Part shown: positions 19,121 through 31,571 of the stretch, in pieces
Position numbering within the stretch: the stretch's first letter is position 1
Layout: each line of letters opens with the position of its first letter
Source: Mycolicibacterium sp. P9-64
GTDB lineage: Bacteria; Actinomycetota; Actinomycetes; Mycobacteriales; Mycobacteriaceae
NCBI RefSeq assembly: GCF_008329605.1
Contig: NZ_NPKO01000004.1
Coordinates: 558,001-622,000, forward strand
Length of the DNA stretch: 64,000 nucleotides
Direction: 5' to 3'
Program-made: the position numbers and the translations under genes
The notes under the pieces: model-generated
What the model was told of the DNA's origin: nothing
Database searches by the model: none
Seen by the model: only the letters and a program-made list of their open reading frames with translations

Positions 19121-19720
19121 CTAGTACTGGCCGGTCCGCGGCAGGTACGAGCACACCAGGATGTCCGGCTTCTGGATCAACAACTGTGCTACGGCCTGCC
19201 GCGATGACTCGGTTTGCGAGCGTCCGGCCTGCGTCACCTCCATGGTGAACAGCACTTGAGCCTGGTTCGGCGACCACGTCACGATCTTGTCGATTGACGT
19301 CACCTTGGCACTGCCGAACTGCCTGCGGAAGGCATCGCTGGCCAGATTCGCCAGGGCCATGTCCGCCTTCTTGTCCTTGATCTGATCGAAGACGCCGCAC
19401 GACGCGTGCCTGGCGATCTCTTCGTCGTCGCCCCTGCTGAGCGCGTCCAGGAAGCCCTGGATCGACGTCCTCGCCGACGCTGGAGTAAGAACGGTATCCG
19501 TCGCGTCGTCGCGTCGAAGGGCGAACACGAGTGTCACCGCGGCGGCGGCAAGGGCAACGACCACGAGCACGACGATTCCGCCGATCAGCAGGCCGCGGCG
19601 GCGCGGCTTGCCCGGGTAGGGCATGGGCGGCGGCAGCGCGCCCGGATAGGGCGAAGGCACCTGATCCGGATAGGGCGGGTGCTGAGGGAACGGTTCGGGG
19701 TACGGGTATGGACCAGCCAT
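19121..19720 (-). CDS. membrane-anchored protein with Pro/Tyr-rich N-terminus (Rv2203 type)
   Basis: 199 residues. The cytoplasmic N-terminus (1-40) is a Pro-Tyr-Pro repeat-like stretch. One membrane segment spans about residues 43-68, and an extracytoplasmic NTF2/DUF4878-like domain follows (about 80-199, with FLDALSRGDDEEIARH). Two cysteines in the outer domain may form a disulfide. A -10-like TAGCCT lies nine bases before the ATG. Function is unknown. Confidence 0.82.
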   Translation of the reverse strand: MAGPYPYPEPFPQHPPYPDQVPSPYPGALPPPMPYPGKPRRRGLLIGGIVVLVVVALAAAAVTLVFALRRDDATDTVLTPASARTSIQGFLDALSRGDDEEIARHASCGVFDQIKDKKADMALANLASDAFRRQFGSAKVTSIDKIVTWSPNQAQVLFTMEVTQAGRSQTESSRQAVAQLLIQKPDILVCSYLPRTGQY

Positions 19721-19823
19721 GTCGTTGTTAGGCTAGCGCACCGTCCTGCGGAGACCATGGGTCCAGCGCAGCGGCCGCGCCTCGGTACGCTTATGTAGAC
19801 GAGCTTAATGAAATGAAGGGTGA

Positions 19824-20813
<990 letters not shown>

Positions 20814-20829
20814 TCGGCTTGCGCTTCCC

Positions 20830-22773
20830 TTAGAGCTGCACCGGGTAGTGCGGCTCGCTGATCGCGGGCGTCACGCTCTGCTCGACGAAGATCGCATGCC
20901 ACAGCATGAAGATCAGCACGGTCCACAGCCTGCGGCTGTGATCGGTGACGCCGTTGCGGTGTTCGTCGAGCATCCGGCGCACGGCGTCGAGGTCGACCAG
21001 GTGGCCGGCCTGCGACGCCGCCACCGTCGCGTAAGCCCAGTCGAGCAGTTCGCCAGCGCGTAGCCAGTGCCGGATCGGCACGGGGAAGCCGAGCTTGGGC
21101 CGGTTGAGTACGTGCGCGGGCACGATCGGCTCCAGTGCACGGCGCAGCGCGTACTTCGTGGTGGACCTGGTGATCTTCTGGTCGTAGGGCAGCTTGCTGG
21201 CCACCGCGAACACCTCGGGGTCCAGGAACGGCACCCGCAGCTCGAGTGAGTTGGCCATCGTCATCTTGTCGGCCTTCACCAGGATGTCGCCGCGCAACCA
21301 GGTGAACAGGTCGATGTGCTGCATGCGGGCGACGGGATCCCACCCGTTCGACGTGGCGTAGAGCGGCGCGGTGACGTCGGTGTGGGTCCATTCGGGCCGG
21401 AAGCCGGGCAGCGCCGCCCGCAGCTGTTCGTCGGAGAAGCTGCGCGCGTTGCCGTAGTAGCGCTCCTCGAGTGTCAAAGAGCCACGGTGCAGCAGGCTCT
21501 TGCCCCTCATCCCCTCGGGCAGCGGCTTCGACGCCTTGCCCAGCGATCGGCGCACCGGTCTCGGCAGATAGTCGAAAGCCTTGAGCGACAATGGTTCCCG
21601 GTAGATCGTGTAGCCGCCGAATAACTCGTCGGCGCCCTCACCGCTGAGCACCACCTTGACGTGCTTGCGCGCCTCGCGCGCGATGAAGAACAGCGGCACC
21701 AGGGCCGGGTCGGCGACGGGTTCGTCCAGATACCAGACGATTTCGGGCAACGCCGCGACGAACTCGGCCTGACTGACCACCTTCGTCACGTGCCGCGCGC
21801 CAATGGCCTCCGCCGACGCCACCGCCACGTCGACTTCAGAGAAACCCTCACGCTCGAAACCGGTGGTGAACGTGATCAGCCGCGGGTTGTGCCGCATCGC
21901 CAGCGCCGCGATCGCGGTCGAATCGATGCCACCGGACAGGAACGCGCCAACCGTGACGTCGGCCCGCATGTGCTTGGCTACCGAATCCTCGAGGACCGCG
22001 GTGATCTCGTCGTAGCGCTTCTGTTCCTCGCCGGCGACGAACGGTACGGCCCTGAACTTGGGTTCGAAGTAGCGCTTCACGACGGGTGCCTGCCCCGGCC
22101 GGATGCGGGCGTAGCTGCCCGATTCCAGCCGCCGGATGCCGCGCTGCAGCGTCTCGGGCTCCGGGACGTACTGCAACACCGTGTAGTGCTGGACGGCGCG
22201 CTCGTCGATGGTGACGTCGAAGCCCGCGGTCGGCGCGAGGTCCAGAAGGCACTTCTTCTCGCTGCCGACGGCGGTGCCGCCAGGGCCCGTGGCCATGTAC
22301 AGCGGCTTGATGCCGAAGGGGTCGCGTGCACAGAACAACTCGCGTTCGGACGTATCCCACAGCGCGAACGCGAACATGCCACGCAACCGGGTCAGGACCG
22401 CGGTGCCCCAGTAGTGGAAACCGGCGACGATCGCCTCGCCGTCGCCTTCGGTGGCGAACACGGCGCCGTGGTCGCGGGTCAGCTCTTCACGGAGTTCCAG
22501 GTAGTTGTAGATCTCGCCGTTGAACACCAGCGCGTAGCGCTCCGGCGCCTCGGGAGGGCCCCAGCGCAGCGGCTGGTGGCTGTGCGCGATGTCGATGATG
22601 GACAGCCGGTTGAAACCCATCACGATGGTGGAGTCGCCGACACCCTCCGACCAGGTTCCTGGCTCGTCGGGGCCGCGGTGACGCATCAGGTGGGAGGCTT
22701 CCGACACCGCGTCGACCGGCTCGTTTTCGACCTCGATGGACGGATCAGTCAGATAGGCCAGAAGTCCGCACAC
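20830..22773 (-). CDS. asnB: glutamine-hydrolysing asparagine synthetase
   Basis: 647 residues (M. tuberculosis 652). The N-terminal class II glutamine amidotransferase begins MCGLLAY, where Cys2 becomes the nucleophile, with RHRGPDEPG and FNGEIYNYLELR downstream. The synthetase domain has the PP-loop FLSGGIDSTAIAALA and the VVLSGEGADELFGGY block. It makes asparagine, and a mycobacterial homologue also affects cell-wall amidation. The GTG start fits a leaderless transcript. Confidence 0.95.
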   Translation of the reverse strand: MCGLLAYLTDPSIEVENEPVDAVSEASHLMRHRGPDEPGTWSEGVGDSTIVMGFNRLSIIDIAHSHQPLRWGPPEAPERYALVFNGEIYNYLELREELTRDHGAVFATEGDGEAIVAGFHYWGTAVLTRLRGMFAFALWDTSERELFCARDPFGIKPLYMATGPGGTAVGSEKKCLLDLAPTAGFDVTIDERAVQHYTVLQYVPEPETLQRGIRRLESGSYARIRPGQAPVVKRYFEPKFRAVPFVAGEEQKRYDEITAVLEDSVAKHMRADVTVGAFLSGGIDSTAIAALAMRHNPRLITFTTGFEREGFSEVDVAVASAEAIGARHVTKVVSQAEFVAALPEIVWYLDEPVADPALVPLFFIAREARKHVKVVLSGEGADELFGGYTIYREPLSLKAFDYLPRPVRRSLGKASKPLPEGMRGKSLLHRGSLTLEERYYGNARSFSDEQLRAALPGFRPEWTHTDVTAPLYATSNGWDPVARMQHIDLFTWLRGDILVKADKMTMANSLELRVPFLDPEVFAVASKLPYDQKITRSTTKYALRRALEPIVPAHVLNRPKLGFPVPIRHWLRAGELLDWAYATVAASQAGHLVDLDAVRRMLDEHRNGVTDHSRRLWTVLIFMLWHAIFVEQSVTPAISEPHYPVQL

Positions 22774-22779
22774 CGCGCC

Positions 22780-22785
22780 AGTATG
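22780..22785 (-). promoter_or_regulatory. -10 element of leaderless asnB promoter
   Basis: CATACT on the minus strand, six bases before the GTG at 22773; the -11A and -7T positions of the consensus are kept. Confidence 0.45.
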
Positions 22786-22911
22786 CCGGTTCGACGACGT
22801 ACGTCGGGACTCGCCTCCACGACATTCCCCAGTCGCTTCGCTCCCTCCGACCGGCGTGGTCTACGCTGCGTAGTATTCGCCTAGCTTCACCGACTTCTAG
22901 GAGGCGCCAAC

Positions 22912-23943
22912 GTGTCCGCTCGTGGGCTCCGATTGGTCGCGTTGTCAGCGGTTTTGGGTGGGACGACGCTCCTGCTCAGCGGGTGTAGCTGGTCGGAGGT
23001 GCTTGGCCTTGGATGGCCGTACGGCATCACTCCAGAAGGCAAGCTAAACCGCGAGCTGTGGATCGGTTCGGTGATCGCCTCATTGGTGGTCGGCGTGATC
23101 GTCTGGGCCCTGATCTTCTGGACGAGCGCGTTCCATCGGAAGAAGAAGACCGACACCGACCTGCCGCGCCAGTTCGGCTACAACATGCCGTTGGAACTGG
23201 TGCTCACCGTCGTGCCGTTCCTCATCATCTCGGTGCTCTTCTACTTCACCGTCGTGGTGCAGGAGAAGATGCTGCACAAGGACCCCAATCCCGAGGTCGT
23301 GATCGACGTCACGGCCTTCCAGTGGAACTGGAAGTTCGGCTACCAGAAGATCGCCTTCACCGATGGCACGCTGAGCTACGAGGGCGCGGACCCGGCCCGA
23401 AAGGCCGCCATGGCGTCCAAGCCCGAAGGCGTTGACGCCCACGGCGAGGAGATCGTCGGCCCGATCCGCGGGCTCAACCCCGAGGATCGCACCTACCTGA
23501 ACTTCGACAAGATCGAGACCATCGGCACCAGCACCGAGATCCCGATCCTGGTGCTGCCGAAGGGCAAGCGCATCGAATTCCAGATCGCTTCGGCCGACGT
23601 GATCCACGGTTTCTGGGTGCCCGAGTTCCTGTTCAAGCGCGACGTCATGCCCGACCCGGCGGCGAACCACTCGGACAACGTCTTCCAGATCAGCACCATC
23701 GAGCGGACGGGCGCATTCGTCGGGCGCTGCACGGAGATGTGCGGCACGTACCACTCGATGATGAACTTCGAGGTACGCGTCGTGGAGCCCAACGACTTCA
23801 AGGCCTATCTCCAGTACCGCGAGGATCACCCGAACGGGACGAACGCCGACGCGCTGCGGGCCATCGGCCTGCCGCCCGAGGCAGTCACCACGCACCCGTT
23901 CGACACGCGTCGCGGCGAGCAGGCACCCCAGGCGAGTAAGTAG
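22912..23943 (+). CDS. ctaC: cytochrome c oxidase subunit II (aa3 type)
   Basis: 343 residues from a GTG, with AGGAGG eight bases upstream. The N-terminus is a lipoprotein signal with lipobox LLSGC, followed by two membrane segments (about 44-65 and 90-112). The CuA site is intact in [14 protein letters not shown]. This subunit accepts electrons from the bcc complex, encoded by qcrCAB about 5 kb away. ctaF follows after nine bases. Confidence 0.96.
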   Translation: MSARGLRLVALSAVLGGTTLLLSGCSWSEVLGLGWPYGITPEGKLNRELWIGSVIASLVVGVIVWALIFWTSAFHRKKKTDTDLPRQFGYNMPLELVLTVVPFLIISVLFYFTVVVQEKMLHKDPNPEVVIDVTAFQWNWKFGYQKIAFTDGTLSYEGADPARKAAMASKPEGVDAHGEEIVGPIRGLNPEDRTYLNFDKIETIGTSTEIPILVLPKGKRIEFQIASADVIHGFWVPEFLFKRDVMPDPAANHSDNVFQISTIERTGAFVGRCTEMCGTYHSMMNFEVRVVEPNDFKAYLQYREDHPNGTNADALRAIGLPPEAVTTHPFDTRRGEQAPQASK

Positions 23944-23952
23944 GGACATCGC

Positions 23953-24372
23953 ATGCACATCGAAGCCAGGCTGTTCGAGTTCCTGACCGCGTTCTTCGCC
24001 CTCTGCTCCGTCTTGTACGGCACGCTGACGGCGATCTACGCCTACGGCGGCATCGAGTGGGCGGGCACCACCGCGTTGGTGCTCACCACGGGATTGACCC
24101 TCATCGCGGGCACGTTCTTCCGGTTCGTCGCGCGTCGTCTCGACACCCGACCCGAGGACTACGAGGACGCCGAGGTGTCCGACGGCGCTGGAGAGCTCGG
24201 CTTCTACAGCCCGGGCAGCTGGTGGCCGCTGCTGATCGCGCTCTCCGCATCGGTTGCCGCGGTCGCGGTTGCGCTGTGGCTGCCTTGGCTGATCGCCGCA
24301 GGAGCGGTCTTCGTGCTCGCGTCGGCGGCAGGCCTGGTGTTCGAGTACTACACCGGACCCGAGAAGCACTGA
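23953..24372 (+). CDS. ctaF: cytochrome c oxidase subunit IV (actinobacterial CtaF)
   Basis: 139 residues with four hydrophobic segments, starting [10 protein letters not shown] as in other actinobacterial CtaF proteins. It is a small structural subunit of the aa3 oxidase. The [15 protein letters not shown] block and the [11 protein letters not shown] segment are family-typical. Co-transcribed with ctaC. Confidence 0.93.
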   Translation: MHIEARLFEFLTAFFALCSVLYGTLTAIYAYGGIEWAGTTALVLTTGLTLIAGTFFRFVARRLDTRPEDYEDAEVSDGAGELGFYSPGSWWPLLIALSASVAAVAVALWLPWLIAAGAVFVLASAAGLVFEYYTGPEKH

Positions 24373-24530
24373 CCCGCTTCGTCCTGGGTCACGATACGGC
24401 CCCAGTTGACCGCAGTACGGCGTCACGAGATCCGCTCGACCGTCCCGTTGGGTACTGTTGCCGAGGCACGGTCAGTCACAGACTTCAAGGTGACGTCGCG
24501 CCGATTGGCAGTCGAGAAGGACAGGCGTAG

Positions 24531-25340
24531 ATGAGCGGGCCGAATCCTCCTGGGTCGGACGAACCGGCGCAGGAACAGACCAGCACCGGCGAGACGGAGA
24601 TCTATTCGCGGGCGTACTCCGCTCCCGAATCCGAGCAGTTCACCAGCGGCCCGTACGTGCCGCCGGACCCGGCGCTGTATGACTATGACACCCACGAGCC
24701 GGTGTCCGAGCCGGTCAACGACGAGCCGCCGCCGCGCTGGCCGTGGATCGTCGGCGTGGTCGCCATCATTGCTGCCGTCGCACTCGTCACGTCGGTAACG
24801 GTGCTGGTCGCGCGTACCGACAATGACAGCTTGGCGTCGCCGTCGACGAGCACCAGCAAGTCCGCCCCGCCGGTGCAGGACGAGATGACCACGACCACAC
24901 CCACGACGACGCCACCGCCACCGCCGCCGCCACCGCCCCCGACCACCGAGGAGCCGCCGCCACCGCCGCCGGAGACGGTGACCGTGACGCAGGAGCCTGC
25001 GCCGCCCGTCGTCGAGGCACCCCCGCCGCCACCGCCATCGGCTTCGCCCACCACGAGCGTGCAGGCCGGGCCGAGGTTCATCACGTACACCGTCACCGGC
25101 ACGAAGGCGCCGCTGGACCGCATCTCGGTTACCTACACCGATGCGTCGGGCCGTCAGCGCACGCAGCAGAACGTGTACATCCCGTGGTCACTAACGGTGA
25201 CCCCGATCTCGATGTCCGAGTTCGGCTCCGTGCAGGCCTCCAGCCTGTTGCGGCTGAGCAGGCTGAACTGTTCGATCACCACGAGCGACGGTCAGACGAT
25301 CGCCTCGCAGAACAACAACGACTGGCAGACCAACTGTTGA
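24531..25340 (+). CDS. mmpS3: MmpS3-type membrane protein with Pro-rich periplasmic linker
   Basis: 269 residues (M. tuberculosis 299). An acidic cytoplasmic N-terminus (1-62) precedes one membrane segment (about 64-86). A low-complexity Thr/Pro linker (about 110-170, many runs of proline) leads to a C-terminal MmpS-like beta domain with [25 protein letters not shown] sequence and two cysteines. MmpS partners usually assist MmpL lipid transporters, but no mmpL is in the window. The ATG follows AGAAGGACAG. Stop and next start overlap as TGATG. Confidence 0.9.
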   Translation: MSGPNPPGSDEPAQEQTSTGETEIYSRAYSAPESEQFTSGPYVPPDPALYDYDTHEPVSEPVNDEPPPRWPWIVGVVAIIAAVALVTSVTVLVARTDNDSLASPSTSTSKSAPPVQDEMTTTTPTTTPPPPPPPPPPTTEEPPPPPPETVTVTQEPAPPVVEAPPPPPPSASPTTSVQAGPRFITYTVTGTKAPLDRISVTYTDASGRQRTQQNVYIPWSLTVTPISMSEFGSVQASSLLRLSRLNCSITTSDGQTIASQNNNDWQTNC

Positions 25341-25981
25341 TGACACAAGACGACGTAGACCATCCGCGGCTGAATCCCGGCACGCTGGACCAAACCGACC
25401 GCATCATCGCCGCGGCTTGCGCGGGGCTTTGGTTGACCGCCCTCGGGGCGGGAGTGGCTGCCGTCGTGGCGCTGGTGGACCTCGGTAGCGACCACACGGT
25501 CACCTCGTCCGGCTCGGATACGCCGTGGCTGCTGTATGCGGTGATCGCCGTGTCGGCCGCCGTCATCGCGGGTGCCGTACCGCTACTGATCCGGGCCAGG
25601 CGCTCGTCAGGCGGTGGCAACCAACGTGCGGCTGCCAGCACCGCGTCCTCGGCGCGGGTCGGGTTCGGCGATCCGGTTGCGGCCACCACGCGGCTGAGCA
25701 CGGTGGGTGGCCCGGCCATCCGCCGGGGCGCGGTACCGCCGGCGAGCAGCCGCGTCGGCTTCCCGACCGCCGCCGTCGACCAGATTTGGCTGCGCAGCTC
25801 CCTGGTCACTGCCGGCGCGATCGGCGCGGCCACCACGCTGATCGGTATCGGCACGTATCTGATGGCGACCGAGAGTGACACGGCGGGCTGGGTTGCCTAT
25901 GCGCTGGCTGCGATCGTCACGGTCGCGATGCCCGTTGGGCCGTGGTTCTTCCTGCGCCAGCTGCGCGAAGTCCTCGCCTGA
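25340..25981 (+). CDS. membrane protein (Rv2197c type, DUF2561-like)
   Basis: 213 residues beginning [14 protein letters not shown], with the ATG at 25340 overlapping the mmpS3 stop codon, so translation is coupled. Four hydrophobic segments are visible (about 23-44, 61-80, 150-171, 179-198), with a basic cytoplasmic loop near 82-135. No catalytic motif is seen and the function is unknown. The neighbourhood (ctaC-ctaF-mmpS3 and qcr) is conserved in mycobacteria. Confidence 0.82.
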   Translation: MTQDDVDHPRLNPGTLDQTDRIIAAACAGLWLTALGAGVAAVVALVDLGSDHTVTSSGSDTPWLLYAVIAVSAAVIAGAVPLLIRARRSSGGGNQRAAASTASSARVGFGDPVAATTRLSTVGGPAIRRGAVPPASSRVGFPTAAVDQIWLRSSLVTAGAIGAATTLIGIGTYLMATESDTAGWVAYALAAIVTVAMPVGPWFFLRQLREVLA

Positions 25982-25991
25982 CGTGAGCTGA

Positions 25992-26072
25992 CCTAGCCTC
26001 GCCGAAAACTGCACCAGGGCTGTGGAATTGGGCCCGCCAACGACCCACACGCAGAACTCGGCGAAGCCTAGG
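25992..26072. terminator. long imperfect inverted repeat between convergent genes
   Basis: Arms 25992-26012 and 26051-26072 pair imperfectly (CCTAG and TCGCCGA in both, with a one-base bulge) around a loop of about 38 bases. Its position between the Rv2197c-type gene and qcrB suggests a bidirectional terminator, but a regulatory site is possible. Confidence 0.4.
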
Positions 26073-26116
26073 GGAGTGGCAGGGAACGCTAGACGGGCCG
26101 GGTCAGACCCGAACGG

Positions 26117-27769
26117 TCAGTGGTGACCGTTCGAGCCGTTGCCGTTGCCGTTCGTGCCGTGCTCGTCGTCCTGGTACTCCTTGAGCGCGACGATTCCCTT
26201 GCGTTCGGTCGCGTGTGCTGCCTCGGCCAGGGCGTCGCTCTCCGACACCGGATCGGCGAAGAGGAAGCTGCCGGAACCCGTTGCGCCACCGGAACCCAAC
26301 TTGTTCATCCGCTTGGGCAGTGCAGCGCCCTGGTACTCCAGCGGAATCGGGTGACCGTGGTCGTCGACCGGGCCGAGCGGCTGATGCAACTCGATGTAGG
26401 CGCCGTGGGGCAGACGCTTGAGAATGCCCGTCTCGATGCCGTGCTCGAGCACCGCGCGGTCGCTGCGCTGCAGTCCGACACACCACCGGTAGGTGAGGTA
26501 GTAGACGATCGCGGGCAGCACGACCATGCCGATGCGGCCAATCCACGTCGTCGCGTTCAACGAGATGTGGAACTTCAGCGCAATGATGTCGTTCATGCAC
26601 GCGAAGGTCAGCACGATGTAGAACGCAATCGCCATGGCGCCGATCGCGGTACGAACTGGAACGTCACGGGGACGCTGCAGCAGGTTGTGGTGCGCATCGT
26701 CGCCCGAGAACTTCTTCTCGAGGAACGGGTACACGATCAGAAGCGTGAAGACCAAGCCCATGATGAGCGCGACCGCGACGGCCGCAGGCACGGTGTGTCC
26801 GAACGGATAGATCTCCCACGCCGGCCACATGCGGGCCATGCCGTCGGTCCACATCATGTAGAAGTCGGGCTGGCTGCCTGCCGAGATCTGGGACGGCTTG
26901 TATGGGCCGAGCTGCCAGATCGGGTTGATCTGCAGCAGACCACCCATCAGGCCGAGGATGCCGACGGTCATGGCGAAGAACGCGCCGGACTTGACGGCGA
27001 ACACCGGCATGACGCGCACGCCGACGACGTTCTTCTCGGTGCGGCCGGGACCGGGGAACTGGGTGTGCTTCTGGAACCACACCAGCGCGAGGTGGACGCC
27101 GATGAGCGCCAACATGATTCCCGGGATCAGCAGGATGTGCAGGGCGTACAGGCGCGGGATGATGATCTCGCCTGGGAAGTCGCCGCCGAACAGCAGCCAG
27201 TGCAGCCAGGTTCCGATCACCGGCATGCCGAGCGTGATCGACGAGAACGCAGCACGCAGGCCCGTGCCGGACAGCAGGTCGTCGGGCAGCGAGTAGCCGA
27301 AATAGCCCTCGAACATCGCCAGGATCAACAAGATCGACCCGATCACCCAGTTGGCTTCACGCGGCCTGCGGAACGCTCCCGTGAAGAAGATGCGGGCGAG
27401 GTGCACCATGATCGACGCGGCGAACAGCAGCGCGGCCCAGTGGTGGATCTGGCGGACGAACAGACCGCCGCGTACCTCGAAGCTGATGTTGAGCGCCGTC
27501 TCGTACGCCCTCGACATCTGCACGCCGTTGAGCGGCTGGTACACACCGTGGTACGTGACTTCGGCCATCGACGGGTCGAAGAACAGCGTCAGGTACACAC
27601 CGGTCAGCAGCAGAACGATGAAGCTGTAGAGCGCGATCTCACCGAGCAGGAACGACCAGTGCGTCGGGAAGACCTTGTTCAGCTGTCGACGCACCGCCGC
27701 CGAGGGGTGGTAACGCGAGTCGATCGCATCGCCTTGCGCGGCTGCCATATCTGCAAGTTTTGGGCTCAT
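26117..27769 (-). CDS. qcrB: cytochrome bc1 complex cytochrome b subunit
   Basis: 550 residues (M. tuberculosis 549). It is the quinol-oxidising membrane core of complex III and the target of imidazopyridine-class inhibitors. About eight to nine membrane helices are visible. Heme-ligand histidines lie in [12 protein letters not shown] and in [11 protein letters not shown], and the [16 protein letters not shown] segment is the quinol-site region. The ATG at 27769 overlaps the qcrA stop (ATGA). The frame is open far upstream, but that part is antisense noise over qcrA. Confidence 0.96.
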   Translation of the reverse strand: MSPKLADMAAAQGDAIDSRYHPSAAVRRQLNKVFPTHWSFLLGEIALYSFIVLLLTGVYLTLFFDPSMAEVTYHGVYQPLNGVQMSRAYETALNISFEVRGGLFVRQIHHWAALLFAASIMVHLARIFFTGAFRRPREANWVIGSILLILAMFEGYFGYSLPDDLLSGTGLRAAFSSITLGMPVIGTWLHWLLFGGDFPGEIIIPRLYALHILLIPGIMLALIGVHLALVWFQKHTQFPGPGRTEKNVVGVRVMPVFAVKSGAFFAMTVGILGLMGGLLQINPIWQLGPYKPSQISAGSQPDFYMMWTDGMARMWPAWEIYPFGHTVPAAVAVALIMGLVFTLLIVYPFLEKKFSGDDAHHNLLQRPRDVPVRTAIGAMAIAFYIVLTFACMNDIIALKFHISLNATTWIGRIGMVVLPAIVYYLTYRWCVGLQRSDRAVLEHGIETGILKRLPHGAYIELHQPLGPVDDHGHPIPLEYQGAALPKRMNKLGSGGATGSGSFLFADPVSESDALAEAAHATERKGIVALKEYQDDEHGTNGNGNGSNGHH

Positions 27770-28950
27770 GACATTGAATTCCGTTCCCAGAAGGCCGGTC
27801 CGACGGGTTCGATGAAGTCTCCGTTTGCCACCAGGTAGCCGTCTTTGTCGATGGTTACCGGGAGTTGGGCCAACGCGCGTGCTGCAGGGCCGAAGATCGG
27901 CCGAGCGAAATGCAGGGCGTCGAACTGCGACTGGTGGCACGGGCACAGGATGCGGTAGGTCTGCTGCTCGTACAGGGACGACGGGCAGCCCAGGTGCGAG
28001 CACACCTTCGTGAAGGCGTAGAGATCGCCGAAGTTGAAGCTCTCCTGACCCTGCCGCTTGACGACGCGGTGTTCGTCCTCGGGCCGGATGCGGATGAGCA
28101 TCACCGGGTTGCGAACGCCCATGGCGATCTCGGTGAGGAGGTGGCTCGACTCGACGGTGGTGCCGTCGCCGTCGGACTCGCGCCACGGGAACACGGTCTC
28201 CATGCCGCCCGCGTCGATGTCCTCGGGCCGCATCTTGACGAACGGTGACTCGCCGGGCAGGCCGGTGGCCCGCGCCATGTAGATGGTCTCGCCGTGGAAC
28301 CGCGGGGTCCAACCCGACGTCCACAACACGGCCTTCTTGCCGTCGGCTGTGGGTACGACCGGCTTCCACGGGTTCTTGATCATGCCCCCGATGAACGCGA
28401 CGGCCGTGCCGAGCCCAAACGCGCCGAGCCCGACGCCGAGGGAAAGGCCAATCAGCTTGCGCCGCTTGATGGTCGAACCCTCGAGCGCGTCGGTGAGGTT
28501 GGCTGCCACGGTCTTCCGCTGGAGCTCGGGCGACGCGCCGTCGTGGCGATCCTGGATCGAGATTTCCTCGGGGATGAACTTCTTCTGGAACAGCACGGCG
28601 CCGATGCCGATCGACAGGATCGACAGGCCGAACGTGACGCCGTAGAGCGGGGTGGCCAGCGAGTAGACGAGCTCGCCCTGCGATCCGAACGGCTTGTACT
28701 CCCACGGCCAGAACAAGAAGACGAGCAGCAGCGCGAGACCCGAAAGTCCGCCGAACAGAAGCCAATACGCCACGGAGCGCTCGGCGCGCTTCTCGGCCTT
28801 GGTGCCCTCGACGGGCCAGCGCGGCTCCTTGAGGATGGTTTCGACACCGTCGATCCGGCCGCCGAGCTGCACCAGGTCCGCGCGCGACATCTCTGTCAGC
28901 TGGGCCTCGGTGGGCTCGAGTTCGTTGGGCGTGCCTTCCGAGTTGCTCAT
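27766..28950 (-). CDS. qcrA: cytochrome bc1 complex Rieske iron-sulfur subunit
   Basis: 394 residues from the ATG at 28950 ([10 protein letters not shown]), overlapping the qcrC stop (ATGA). The actinobacterial form has an extended N-terminus with three membrane helices (about 65-85, 100-125, 165-190). The Rieske 2Fe-2S ligands are in CSHLGCPSS and CPCHQSQF. A start 19 codons earlier is open but not conserved. Confidence 0.95.
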   Translation of the reverse strand: MSNSEGTPNELEPTEAQLTEMSRADLVQLGGRIDGVETILKEPRWPVEGTKAEKRAERSVAYWLLFGGLSGLALLLVFLFWPWEYKPFGSQGELVYSLATPLYGVTFGLSILSIGIGAVLFQKKFIPEEISIQDRHDGASPELQRKTVAANLTDALEGSTIKRRKLIGLSLGVGLGAFGLGTAVAFIGGMIKNPWKPVVPTADGKKAVLWTSGWTPRFHGETIYMARATGLPGESPFVKMRPEDIDAGGMETVFPWRESDGDGTTVESSHLLTEIAMGVRNPVMLIRIRPEDEHRVVKRQGQESFNFGDLYAFTKVCSHLGCPSSLYEQQTYRILCPCHQSQFDALHFARPIFGPAARALAQLPVTIDKDGYLVANGDFIEPVGPAFWERNSMS

Positions 28951-29753
28951 GCTCGCGATCCGATCCACATGGCCACGCCGATGATCGCGACCATCCCAAT
29001 GATCCATGCCGCCATGCCCTCCGGCGCGGGGCCGAAGCCACCGAGGCCGTAGCCACCGGGATCTGGCGTCTTCGTTGCCTGGTGAACGTAGGCGACGATG
29101 TCCTGCTTCTCTTCCGGGCTGAGCTGGCGGTCACCGAACTTCGGCATGTTCTGCGGGCCGGTCAGCATCGCGGTGTAGATCTGCGCGGGCTCGGCCTCGT
29201 CGAGCGGCGGCGCGTACTTGCCAGACGACAGCGCACCGCCCTTGCCGGTGAAGTTGTGGCACGACGCGCAGTTCAGCCGGAACAGATCGCCACCGCGCGC
29301 GACGTCGTCGCCGAGCAGCGAGTCCTGTGCCACCGAACCGTTCTGGTCACGCGGGACGGTGGGGCCGCCACCGTTGGCCTGCACGAAGGCGCCGAGAGCA
29401 TCGATCTGGTGCTCGTCGAAGATCGGGTCCTTGCGCGGGGCCTGGGCCTCGCCGCGCATCGCGGGCATGCGACCCGTGGACACCTGGAAGTACACGGCGG
29501 CCTCGCCGGTGCCGATCAGGCTGGGCCCGCGGTCGGGGACACCCTGGAGGTTGGCGCCGTGGCACGACACGCACGAGGTCTCGAAGAGCTGCTTGCCGGT
29601 GCGCAGCAAGCTCAGCTGCGACTCGTCGGCGACCGCAACCTGCGGCTGCGGCGTCAGGATGGCGACGAGGCCACCGGCGAATGCGAGTCCGATCAGCAGC
29701 AACAGTGCTGCCGAGAGGCGTCGGCGTAGCCGACGGCGGGACTTGCTGGTCAT
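28947..29753 (-). CDS. qcrC: cytochrome bc1 complex diheme cytochrome c subunit
   Basis: 268 residues. An N-terminal basic and hydrophobic signal-anchor (1-30) is followed by two c-type heme domains with CVSCH and CASCH, and a C-terminal membrane helix ([17 protein letters not shown]). The two hemes replace a soluble cytochrome c and hand electrons to CtaC in the supercomplex. I chose the ATG at 29753 because GAGAAGGGG lies directly upstream. In-frame ATGs at 29768 and 29792 are alternatives; the last overlaps the ctaE stop. Confidence 0.94.
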   Translation of the reverse strand: MTSKSRRRLRRRLSAALLLLIGLAFAGGLVAILTPQPQVAVADESQLSLLRTGKQLFETSCVSCHGANLQGVPDRGPSLIGTGEAAVYFQVSTGRMPAMRGEAQAPRKDPIFDEHQIDALGAFVQANGGGPTVPRDQNGSVAQDSLLGDDVARGGDLFRLNCASCHNFTGKGGALSSGKYAPPLDEAEPAQIYTAMLTGPQNMPKFGDRQLSPEEKQDIVAYVHQATKTPDPGGYGLGGFGPAPEGMAAWIIGMVAIIGVAMWIGSRA

Positions 29754-29788
29754 CGAACCCCTTCTCATCGGCTGTTTACGGCTCGAGT

Positions 29789-30427
<639 letters not shown>

Positions 30428-30499
30428 TTAACTCCACCCGGGTCGGGAGATTCGTCATTTTCTCGTCTGGGAGCAGGTGGGGGACAGCAGCCCGGCCGC

Positions 30500-30505
30500 T
30501 AGGCT
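30500..30505 (+). promoter_or_regulatory. -10 element of leaderless trpD promoter
   Basis: TAGGCT, seven bases before the GTG at 30513. It favours this start over an in-frame GTG at 30477. Confidence 0.5.
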
Positions 30506-30512
30506 CAGCCGC

Positions 30513-31571
30513 GTGGCATCCGACGTTTCCCCCACTTGGCCCCAGATCCTCGGGCGTCTGACGACTGGTCAGACGCTGGCGACCGGGCAGGCCGCCTGGG
30601 CGATGGACCAGATCATGACGGGGTCCGCGACACCGGCCCAGATCGCCGGCTTCGCCGTGGCGATGAAGATGAAGCGCCCGACTTCGGCCGAGGTGACCGA
30701 GCTGGCCGACGTGATGCTGCGGCACGCCCGCCGCATCCCTGCCGGTTCGATCAGCGCGGACGCCGTCGACGTGGTCGGCACGGGCGGCGACGGAGCGAAC
30801 ACCGTCAACCTGTCCACGATGGCGTCGATCGTCGTCGCGGCCAGCGGCATCCCCGTCGTCAAGCACGGCAACCGGGCGGCGTCGTCGTTGTCCGGTGGTG
30901 CCGACACGCTCGAGGCGCTCGGCGTCCGGATCGACCTCGGGCCCGACGAGGTCACCCGTTGCGTTGCCGAGGTCGGCATCGGCTTCGCCTTTGCGCCGCA
31001 GTTCCATCCGTCCTACCGGCACGCCTCCGTGGTGCGTCGCGAGATCGGTGTGCCAACGGTCTTCAATCTGCTTGGGCCGCTGACCAATCCGGCGTCGCCG
31101 CGGGCGGGCCTGATCGGGTGCGCGTGGGGCGACCTCGCGGAGGTGATGGCAGGGGTGTTCGCCACCCGCGGCTCCAGCGTGTTGGTGGTGCACGGCGACG
31201 ACGGACTCGACGAGCTGACCACGACGACGACCAGCACCATCTGGCGTGTGCAGGCGGGCACCGTCGAGCGGTTGACGTTCGATCCCGCGGCGTTCGGCTT
31301 CCAGCGCGCCCACCTCAGCGAGCTGATCGGTGGCGACGCGGAGTCCAACGCGGCATCGGTGCGTGCGGTGCTCGGCGGGGCCAAGGGGCCGGTGCGCGAC
31401 GCGGTGGCACTCAACGCTGCCGGCGCGATGGTCGCCCACGCCGGGCTGTCCAGCGACGCCAAGTGGGTGCCCGCATGGGAGGCCGGGCTGGCGCGTGCCA
31501 CCGAGGCGATCGACTCCGGCGCCGCCGAGAAGCTGCTCGCCAAGTGGGCGCGGTTCACCCAGAAGGTCTGA
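30513..31571 (+). CDS. trpD: anthranilate phosphoribosyltransferase
   Basis: 352 residues from the GTG at 30513 (364 if the GTG at 30477 is used). It couples anthranilate and PRPP in tryptophan synthesis. Motifs are [37 protein letters not shown] and [17 protein letters not shown]. No other trp gene is nearby, as in M. tuberculosis, where trpD is also unlinked. The last 17 bases overlap the 3' end of the convergent exonuclease gene. Confidence 0.95.
   Translation: MASDVSPTWPQILGRLTTGQTLATGQAAWAMDQIMTGSATPAQIAGFAVAMKMKRPTSAEVTELADVMLRHARRIPAGSISADAVDVVGTGGDGANTVNLSTMASIVVAASGIPVVKHGNRAASSLSGGADTLEALGVRIDLGPDEVTRCVAEVGIGFAFAPQFHPSYRHASVVRREIGVPTVFNLLGPLTNPASPRAGLIGCAWGDLAEVMAGVFATRGSSVLVVHGDDGLDELTTTTTSTIWRVQAGTVERLTFDPAAFGFQRAHLSELIGGDAESNAASVRAVLGGAKGPVRDAVALNAAGAMVAHAGLSSDAKWVPAWEAGLARATEAIDSGAAEKLLAKWARFTQKV

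Noticed and set aside
26120..27838. 572-codon plus-strand frame across qcrB
   Set aside because: Rich in Asp, His, Arg and Glu typical of the antisense of a membrane protein in GC-rich DNA; qcrB is certain on the minus strand.
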